Below are positions 4,945-9,916 of a DNA stretch of 9,916 nt, one piece after another (positions within the stretch are counted from its first letter, which is position 1; every line of letters begins with the position of its first letter). The notes beneath the pieces are model-generated. The model had not been told where the DNA came from. It ran no database searches and saw only the letters and a list, made by a program, of their open reading frames with translations. The position numbers and the translations under genes are program-made. This DNA comes from Pseudomonadota bacterium (GTDB taxonomy: Bacteria; Pseudomonadota; Alphaproteobacteria; Rhizobiales; Rhizobiaceae). Location of the stretch: positions 1-9,916 of the forward strand of contig JAEYTV010000114.1 in the NCBI GenBank assembly GCA_023433855.1. The letters are read 5' to 3'.

Positions 4945-5017
4945 GGTGAGGCCGGACGGGGGCGGCAGATCAAGTTTTCGTGGACGTATCAGGAGCCCCA
5001 CGCTATTGCTGTGCGCC

Positions 5018-7981
5018 ATGAAAAAAGGCGATCACCTCTTCCTAGTCGACGGTTCGGGCTTCATCTTCCGGGCGTTCCACGCGCTGCCACCCTTGACTCG
5101 CAAATCGGATGGTCTGCCGGTCGGCGCCGTCTCCGGCTTTTGCAACATGCTGTGGAAGCTGCTGACCGACGCCCGTGACACGTCGGTCGGAGTGACGCCT
5201 ACCCACTTCGCCGTGATCTTCGACTATTCCGCGCGCACCTTCCGCAAAGACCTCTACGATGCCTATAAGGCGAACCGTTCCGAGCCGCCCGAGGATCTGG
5301 TTCCTCAGTTTGGGCTGATCCGCGAAGCGACGCGCGCCTTCAACCTTCCCTGCATCGAAACGGAAGGCTTCGAAGCCGACGACATCCTTGCTACATACGC
5401 AAGGCAGGCAGAGGCCATTGGTGCCGATGTCACCATCATCTCCTCCGACAAGGACTTGATGCAACTCGTGACGCCGAACGTCCACATGTATGACAGCATG
5501 AAGGACAAACAGATCGGCATTCCTGAGGTGATCGAGAAATGGGGTGTGCCGCCCGAAAAGATGATCGACCTGCAGGCGATGGTGGGAGATTCGATCGATA
5601 ACGTTCCCGGCATTCCGGGCATCGGGCCAAAGACGGCGGCCCAGCTTCTCGATGAGTTCGGAGATCTTGATTCGCTGCTCGCCCGCGCCGGCGAGATCAA
5701 GCAGGTCAAGCGGCGGGAAAACATTATCGCGAATGCCGATCTTGCCCGATTGTCCCGCCGTCTGGTCCGACTGAGGACCGATGTGCCGCTCGACCTGCCG
5801 CTCGACGCCCTCGTGCTCGAGCCACAGGATGGTCCGAAACTGATCGGCTTCCTGAAGACCATGGAGTTCGGCACCCTGACGCGGCGCGTCGCCGATGCGT
5901 GCGGCTGCGATGCCGGCGCGATTGAACCTGCTGCCGTAAAGGTGGAGTGGGGACCTGCGGCGCGTGGACCGGACCTCGACATGGGAACCGCGACTGGAAC
6001 GGCGCCGGCACAAGACAAGCCATTGGCCGGAGATGCCTACGGCGCCACCTCGCCCGGCAGTCTGGCCGACGCAAGGGCCGGCGTCTTTTCCACGGCGAAG
6101 ATCGACAAGAGTTGCTATGTCACCATCCGCGATGTCGAGGAACTCGACGACTGGATACGCGGCGCACGGGAGACCGGTGTGGTGGCATTCGGGGCCGAAG
6201 GCACGTCGATCGACCCTATGCTTGCCGAATTGACTGGCATAGCTTTGGCCTTGGCCGACAACACCCACAGCCCCTCCGGGCTCGAAATCCGCGCAGCCTA
6301 CATACCCTTTGGCCACAAGACCGGCAGCAATGATCTTTTGGGTGATGGTCTCGCCGACAACCAGCTTTCGTTCCCTGAAGTCATGGAACGCCTGAAACCG
6401 CTCCTGCAAGACGATAGCGTCCTGAAGGTCGGACACAACCTGAAGTTCTCCTATCTGCTCATGAAGAGAAACGGCGTGGAACTCGTCAGCTATGACGACG
6501 TCATGCTGATGTCCTATGTTCTCGAGGCCGGCAAGGGCGGCCACGGGCTGGACTCCCTGTCGGACCGGTGGCTCGGGCATATGCCGATGGCCTTCAAGGA
6601 TGTCGTCGGCACGGGTAAGTCCGGAACCAGCTTTGACCTCGTGGATATCGAGAAGGCTGCCGTCTACAGCGCGGAGAGGGCGGACCTGACGATGAGGTTG
6701 GCGCTAGTCCTTAAGCCGAGATTGGTGGCGGAGGGCCTGACGCGGGTCTATGAACGGCTGGAGCGACCGATGGTCTCGACGCTCGCCAGGATGGAGGAGC
6801 TGGGCATTACCGTCGATCGGCAGATCCTGTCGCGCCTTTCTGGAGAACTGGCTCAGAAGGCCGCTGCCATCGAAGACGAAATCTACCAGATCGCCGGTGA
6901 ACGGTTCACGATCGGGTCTCCGAAACAGCTTGGCGACATCCTGTTCGGCAAGATGGGGCTGCCTGGGGGCGCAAAGACCAAGACGGGCCAATGGTCCACC
7001 TCGGCGCAGGTCCTCGAGGACCTTGCCGCGGCGGGACACGAGTTTCCCCGCAAGATTGTCGACTGGCGTCAGCTGACCAAGCTGAAGTCGACCTACACTG
7101 ACGCGCTGCCGGGTTACATCCACCCGGACACGAAGCGCGTCCACACGTCCTACTCGCTTGCGTCGACGACCACTGGCCGCTTGTCTTCAGTCGAGCCCAA
7201 CCTCCAGAACATTCCGATCCGCACTGCCGAGGGCCGCAAGATACGGACGGCCTTCATCACCACCCCCGGCTACAAGCTGGTTTCGGCCGACTACAGCCAG
7301 ATCGAACTGCGGGTCCTTGCGCATGTGGCCGACATTCCCCAGTTGCGCCAGGCCTTTGCCGAAGGGATCGACATCCACGCGATGACCGCATCGGAAATGT
7401 TCGGCGTACCGGTTGAAGGTATGGCGAGCGAAGTGCGCCGCCGCGCCAAGGCGATCAATTTCGGTATCATCTACGGCATTTCGGCCTTCGGCCTCGCCAA
7501 TCAGCTCGGTATCGAGCGCTCGGAGGCAGGCGACTACATCAAGAGGTATTTCGAACGATTCCCGGGCATTCGGGACTACATGGAGAGCACCAAGAACTTC
7601 GCGCGTGAAAACGGCTATGTGGAGACGATCTTTGGTCGCCGCGCCTATTACCCGGAAATCAGGTCGTCCAACCCGTCCGTTCGGGCGTTCAATGAAAGAG
7701 CTTCCATCAACGCGCCCATCCAGGGATCGGCAGCCGACATCATCCGCCGCGCGATGATCAAGATGGAACCAGCGCTCGCATCGGCCGGGCTCAACGGCAG
7801 CGCGCGAATGCTGCTCCAGGTGCATGACGAGCTGATCTTCGAGGTGGAGGAAGCCGGTTTAGATCGGACGATGCCCGTGATCGTCTCCACCATGGAACAG
7901 GCCGCCATGCCTGCGATTGCGATGAAGGTGCCGCTCAAGGTCGATGCGCGCGCCGCCGATAATTGGGATGAGGCTCACTGA
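5018..7981 (+). CDS. polA: DNA polymerase I with apparently inactivated proofreading domain
   Basis: A 987-aa family A polymerase for repair and Okazaki-fragment processing. The N-terminal flap nuclease (about 1-300) is intact: Asp11 in L-V-D-G-S-G, E-A-D-D with Asp121/122, S-D-K-D with Asp144/146, G-D-S-I-D-N with Asp191/194, then the helix-hairpin-helix P-G-I-G-P-K-T. A Gly/Ala/Pro-rich linker (about 310-365) leads to the 3'-5' exonuclease domain (about 370-565). There the catalytic acids are mostly lost. Escherichia coli Asp355 is Gly392 (A-F-G-A-E), Asp424 is Ser478 (L-K-F-S-Y) and Asp501 is Arg554 (Y-S-A-E-R-A-D); Glu394 and Tyr550 remain. The polymerase domain is complete: motif A Asp758 (D-Y-S-Q-I-E), motif B Arg809/Lys811/Phe815/Tyr819, motif C His936-Asp937-Glu938. 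The start at 5018 matches the usual rhizobial MKKGDHLFLVDGSG opening. However, AGGAG at 4991-4995 lies 22 bases away, so an in-frame TTG at 5006 is an alternative. The frame is unbroken. Seven bases separate its stop from the convergent 100-aa gene. Confidence 0.97.
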   Translation: MKKGDHLFLVDGSGFIFRAFHALPPLTRKSDGLPVGAVSGFCNMLWKLLTDARDTSVGVTPTHFAVIFDYSARTFRKDLYDAYKANRSEPPEDLVPQFGLIREATRAFNLPCIETEGFEADDILATYARQAEAIGADVTIISSDKDLMQLVTPNVHMYDSMKDKQIGIPEVIEKWGVPPEKMIDLQAMVGDSIDNVPGIPGIGPKTAAQLLDEFGDLDSLLARAGEIKQVKRRENIIANADLARLSRRLVRLRTDVPLDLPLDALVLEPQDGPKLIGFLKTMEFGTLTRRVADACGCDAGAIEPAAVKVEWGPAARGPDLDMGTATGTAPAQDKPLAGDAYGATSPGSLADARAGVFSTAKIDKSCYVTIRDVEELDDWIRGARETGVVAFGAEGTSIDPMLAELTGIALALADNTHSPSGLEIRAAYIPFGHKTGSNDLLGDGLADNQLSFPEVMERLKPLLQDDSVLKVGHNLKFSYLLMKRNGVELVSYDDVMLMSYVLEAGKGGHGLDSLSDRWLGHMPMAFKDVVGTGKSGTSFDLVDIEKAAVYSAERADLTMRLALVLKPRLVAEGLTRVYERLERPMVSTLARMEELGITVDRQILSRLSGELAQKAAAIEDEIYQIAGERFTIGSPKQLGDILFGKMGLPGGAKTKTGQWSTSAQVLEDLAAAGHEFPRKIVDWRQLTKLKSTYTDALPGYIHPDTKRVHTSYSLASTTTGRLSSVEPNLQNIPIRTAEGRKIRTAFITTPGYKLVSADYSQIELRVLAHVADIPQLRQAFAEGIDIHAMTASEMFGVPVEGMASEVRRRAKAINFGIIYGISAFGLANQLGIERSEAGDYIKRYFERFPGIRDYMESTKNFARENGYVETIFGRRAYYPEIRSSNPSVRAFNERASINAPIQGSAADIIRRAMIKMEPALASAGLNGSARMLLQVHDELIFEVEEAGLDRTMPVIVSTMEQAAMPAIAMKVPLKVDARAADNWDEAH

Positions 7982-7988
7982 GCTCCGG

Positions 7989-8291
7989 TCAGCCCGACAA
8001 ACGGGTATGGGGATAAAGAGACTGAAGCGCGGTGGACAGCAGTTCCTCGGCGTAGGCGCAAGCAGAGAGCCTGGCATCGGGAGCCATTGCTACCTCGTCG
8101 CAACGCTGGCGGACGGTATCAAGAATGAGCTCGGCGATTCCCCGCGCATGCTCGACATCCGCTTGCTCCGACGTGTCCATCGCCAGTGCCAGCGCAGTCA
8201 TCGAGACGATTTCCAGCACCACCACCCGTGCTTCAAGATCCGCCTTTGCCGCTCCGCCTTGTCCGCCATGGTGCGGATCGGGTTCATCCAT
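7989..8291 (-). CDS. Small hypothetical protein (100 aa)
   Basis: I do not recognise the family. The gene is supported by a very strong ribosome-binding site (GGAAGGAG, six bases before the ATG at 8291). The product has a short His/Gly-rich N-terminus, then mostly helix: residues about 18-40 (E-A-R-V-V-V-L-E-I-V-S-M-T-A-L-A-L-A), 41-66 and 74-92. It has two cysteines (64 and 78) and no signal peptide; the first helix is hydrophobic on one side but too charged at its start for a clear membrane segment. An all-helical, possibly dimeric protein is the most that can be said. It follows phnN on the same strand by 80 bases, so it may be transcribed with the phn genes, but nothing in it suggests phosphonate metabolism. 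It converges on polA with a 7-bp gap. Confidence 0.75.
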   Translation of the reverse strand: MDEPDPHHGGQGGAAKADLEARVVVLEIVSMTALALAMDTSEQADVEHARGIAELILDTVRQRCDEVAMAPDARLSACAYAEELLSTALQSLYPHTRLSG

Positions 8292-8339
8292 GTTGGCTCC
8301 TTCCGTATATTAGGAAGGTGAAATAGAGCTCGGAGCAAT

Positions 8340-8349
8340 ACTTTAAAGT
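8340..8349. promoter_or_regulatory. 10-bp palindrome in the phnN / 100-aa gene gap
   Basis: ACTTTAAAGT is a perfect AT-rich palindrome 49 bases upstream of the 100-aa gene start, with GCCCGGGC (8353-8360) beside it. It could be an operator for that gene. No T-run follows the GC palindrome on the minus strand, so a phn terminator is not seen. Confidence 0.2.
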
Positions 8350-8371
8350 GCAGCCCGGGCAGGTTCTCGCG

Positions 8372-8920
8372 TCAATTCCGGGCCGTTACCCGTTGCAAGA
8401 CCGCATTGACCATCGCCTTGCCTCCCGCCTCGACAGAACCGCTGTTGTCGATCGTCACGACATCGTAGTCGCCTTCGACGCCGACTCGGCTTCGCTCCAG
8501 CCGCCGTCGGATTTCCTCCCTCGTCTCCCGACCCCGCGCCTCCAGCCGCAGAGCGAGAACATCCCGGCTCGCCGTGACGTTGATTACCACCAGCCGCGGA
8601 TAGACGGACTTGAACTGCGCGAGCGCTGAGCGGGATCCGTTGGCCACGAGCACCTGACCATTCGCAACCATCTCGATGGTTTCACCAGGAATGCCATAGC
8701 GCAAGCCGTGAGCCTGCCAGGAGACGGCAAGCCTGCCGTTTCGTTCGAGCGCCTCGAAATCCTCGACCGACACGCCCCGGTGATCCTCTCCGCCGGCTGT
8801 GGCATCTCGGGTGATCACACGCCGAACGAAGACGATATCGTCGCGCCTTGCAAGAAAGGCGGCTGCGTGCGCCATCAGCGTATCCTTGCCGGCACCGCTC
8901 GGTCCCACGACCACGATCAT
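8372..8920 (-). CDS. phnN: Ribose 1,5-bisphosphate phosphokinase PhnN
   Basis: A 182-aa P-loop kinase that phosphorylates ribose 1,5-bisphosphate with ATP to PRPP, the last step of the C-P lyase phosphonate route, in the cytoplasm. It opens directly with the Walker A loop M-I-V-V-V-G-P-S-G-A-G-K-D-T (Gly6-Thr14). Next come the guanylate-kinase-like V-R-R-V-I-T-R-D (32-39) and E-D-H-R-G-V (45-50), both typical of PhnN, and the L-R-Y-G-I-P motif (73-78). Length is normal. The start at 8920 is chosen because the fold begins here and AGGGG lies upstream; a longer in-frame reading to 9130 would overlap phnM with low-complexity residues. The ATG lies 44 bases after the phnM stop on the same strand, so the two are co-transcribed. 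Direct neighbourhood with phnM makes the PhnN call, rather than a guanylate kinase, firm. Confidence 0.94.
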   Translation of the reverse strand: MIVVVGPSGAGKDTLMAHAAAFLARRDDIVFVRRVITRDATAGGEDHRGVSVEDFEALERNGRLAVSWQAHGLRYGIPGETIEMVANGQVLVANGSRSALAQFKSVYPRLVVINVTASRDVLALRLEARGRETREEIRRRLERSRVGVEGDYDVVTIDNSGSVEAGGKAMVNAVLQRVTARN

Positions 8921-8964
8921 GCAGCCGCCCCTGCTGGTATTGGTCTTCGTGCCGCCGATGCCCC

Positions 8965-9916
8965 TCAAGCCACGCGGCGTCCTTCGCGCCAGACTGCACG
9001 GGTCACCGGGACCCCTTGATGCCTGTGGACACGCACGAGGTCTGCGCGGAGACCTGCTTCGATCCTGCCGCGGTCGTCGAGGCCGACCGTCCGGGCCGGT
9101 GTCGCGGTAACCATTGCGATAGCTTTCCACAAGGGGACGCCGCGTTCATCGTCCGCGAGCACAAAAGGCGCGTGCAGAAGGCTGAAGGGGACGTAATCGG
9201 ACGACAATACGTCAAGCACGCCCATGGCGGCCAGATCACGGGCGGCGATGTTGCCCGAATGCGACTTTCCCCGAACGACGTTCGGCGCACCCATCAGCAC
9301 GCTCATGCCGGCTTCGTGGGACGCCTTTGCCGCCTCGAAGCTGGTGGGGAATTCCGCCAGCCTCACGCCATCGCTGATCGCCTCTTCCACATGATCGAGA
9401 GTCGCATCGTCATGGCTTGCGATCGTGATGCCACGCTCAGTGCAGAGCTTGGAGATCGCAAGGCGGTGACGCCGGGAATTGCGGGCGGAATCGGCTTGTC
9501 GCTTGGCAACGAATGCGGCGAAAGCCTCATCGCTCAACCCGCGTCTCGTTTTGTAGTAGAAGATGTACTGGTCCATTGTCTGGAACTGACGTTGTCCGGG
9601 CGCGTGATCCATAAGGGACACCAGCCGGACATGGGGATCGTGCTCGAAATCGGCGAAGTGGTCCATGACGTTCGCGGCGGACACTTCACAGCGCAGGTGG
9701 ATGAAATGGTCCGAGCGCAGACGCTGCTCCCGGGTCGCCGTCTCGATCGCATCGGCCATTTCCCGCATTTCACCCTTCTCGAAGCCCACGTCGTCCTCCG
9801 AACCCATCCGAAGACAATCGAAGACCGTCGTGATGCCGGATGTGGCGACCTGCGCGTCATGTGCCTGGATGGCTGCTATGGTGTTCCAGCGCAGGCCCGG
9901 CCGTGGAGAATAGTGC
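8965..9916 (-). CDS. phnM: PhnM, ribose 1-methylphosphonate 5-triphosphate diphosphatase (partial)
   Basis: The last 316 residues of PhnM, an amidohydrolase-fold metal enzyme that removes pyrophosphate from alpha-D-ribose 1-methylphosphonate 5-triphosphate to give the 5-phosphate used by C-P lyase. The gene runs off the right edge, so roughly 60 N-terminal residues, including the first metal-binding His motif, are outside. In view are the family-typical H-Y-S-P-R-P-G-L-R-W-N at the very edge, A-H-D-A-Q-V-A-T-S-G-I-T-T-V-F-D, S-L-M-D-H-A-P-G-Q-R-Q-F, T-I-A-S-H-D-D-A-T, M-G-A-P-N-V-V-R-G-K-S-H-S-G-N and V-L-S-S-D-Y-V-P. The C-terminal part, G-R-I-E-A-G-L-R-A-D-L-V, is typical of amidohydrolases. 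It precedes phnN by 44 bases as the tail of a phn operon that must extend beyond the window. No break or frameshift is seen in the visible part. Confidence 0.95.
   Translation of the reverse strand, partial: HYSPRPGLRWNTIAAIQAHDAQVATSGITTVFDCLRMGSEDDVGFEKGEMREMADAIETATREQRLRSDHFIHLRCEVSAANVMDHFADFEHDPHVRLVSLMDHAPGQRQFQTMDQYIFYYKTRRGLSDEAFAAFVAKRQADSARNSRRHRLAISKLCTERGITIASHDDATLDHVEEAISDGVRLAEFPTSFEAAKASHEAGMSVLMGAPNVVRGKSHSGNIAARDLAAMGVLDVLSSDYVPFSLLHAPFVLADDERGVPLWKAIAMVTATPARTVGLDDRGRIEAGLRADLVRVHRHQGVPVTRAVWREGRRVA

Noticed and set aside
4946..5017. 24-residue upstream extension of PolA starting at 4946
   Set aside because: It is Gly/Arg-rich with no family resemblance; PolA normally opens a few residues before the F-L-V-D-G motif.
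5042..6580. Open frame of 512 codons on the minus strand inside polA
   Set aside because: It is exactly antisense to the FEN and exonuclease parts of polA, has no recognisable domain and no ribosome-binding site, and arises from the GC-rich codon bias of polA.
8348..9110. Rightward open frames opposite phnN and phnM
   Set aside because: They are antisense shadows of clearly assigned phn genes.
8372..9130. 252-aa version of PhnN starting at 9130
   Set aside because: The added 70 residues are Arg/Pro/Gly-rich, overlap phnM in another frame and precede the P-loop that normally opens PhnN.

Overview
The window looks like chromosomal DNA of a GC-rich alphaproteobacterium of the order Rhizobiales, most likely Rhizobiaceae. 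The clues are the protein sequences (rhizobial-type PolA, PhnM, PhnN, YbaK), a CTTGAC-N17 type promoter, and two small RNAs built like the rhizobial alpha-r14 and alpha-r7 families. I see no transposon, integrase, phage gene, CRISPR array, tRNA or rRNA. The genus cannot be fixed from the sequence alone.

Left part (1-2432): a 70-aa protein of unknown function and a small DUF883-like membrane protein read rightward. They converge on, and slightly overlap, a leftward YbaK/ProX-type aminoacyl-tRNA editing protein. Divergent from that gene is a compact RNA of about 115 nt with three hairpins. Each hairpin shows CCTCCTCCC in its loop, and the third doubles as terminator (alpha-r14 / 'cuckoo' type). 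A cold-shock protein gene follows, with its own promoter, a structured 5' leader of about 130 nt and a terminator. Behind it lies an unexplained 450-bp interval with a second rightward terminator and two strong inverted repeats, a candidate place for another RNA.

Middle (2433-5017): a leftward M20 zinc dipeptidase, a 359-bp stretch with no recognisable gene, and a leftward MarR-family regulator. Between the regulator and polA, a leftward RNA of about 145 nt with three C-rich-loop hairpins, promoter and terminator is visible. Its structure, length and position fit the rhizobial alpha-r7 (Smr7C) family.

Right part (5018-9916): full-length polA reads rightward. Its flap-nuclease and polymerase domains keep their catalytic residues, but three of the four acidic metal-binding residues of the 3'-5' proofreading domain are replaced (Gly, Ser, Arg). 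This is the most striking observation in the window. Converging on polA is a leftward block: phnM (cut by the window edge), phnN, and a 100-aa gene of unknown function. PhnM and PhnN belong to the C-P lyase route: PhnM makes the 5-phospho-ribose intermediate that C-P lyase acts on, and PhnN closes the route to PRPP.

The genes are mostly separate housekeeping units rather than one pathway. The small RNAs with anti-Shine-Dalgarno-like loops and the altered PolA are the parts most worth a second look.
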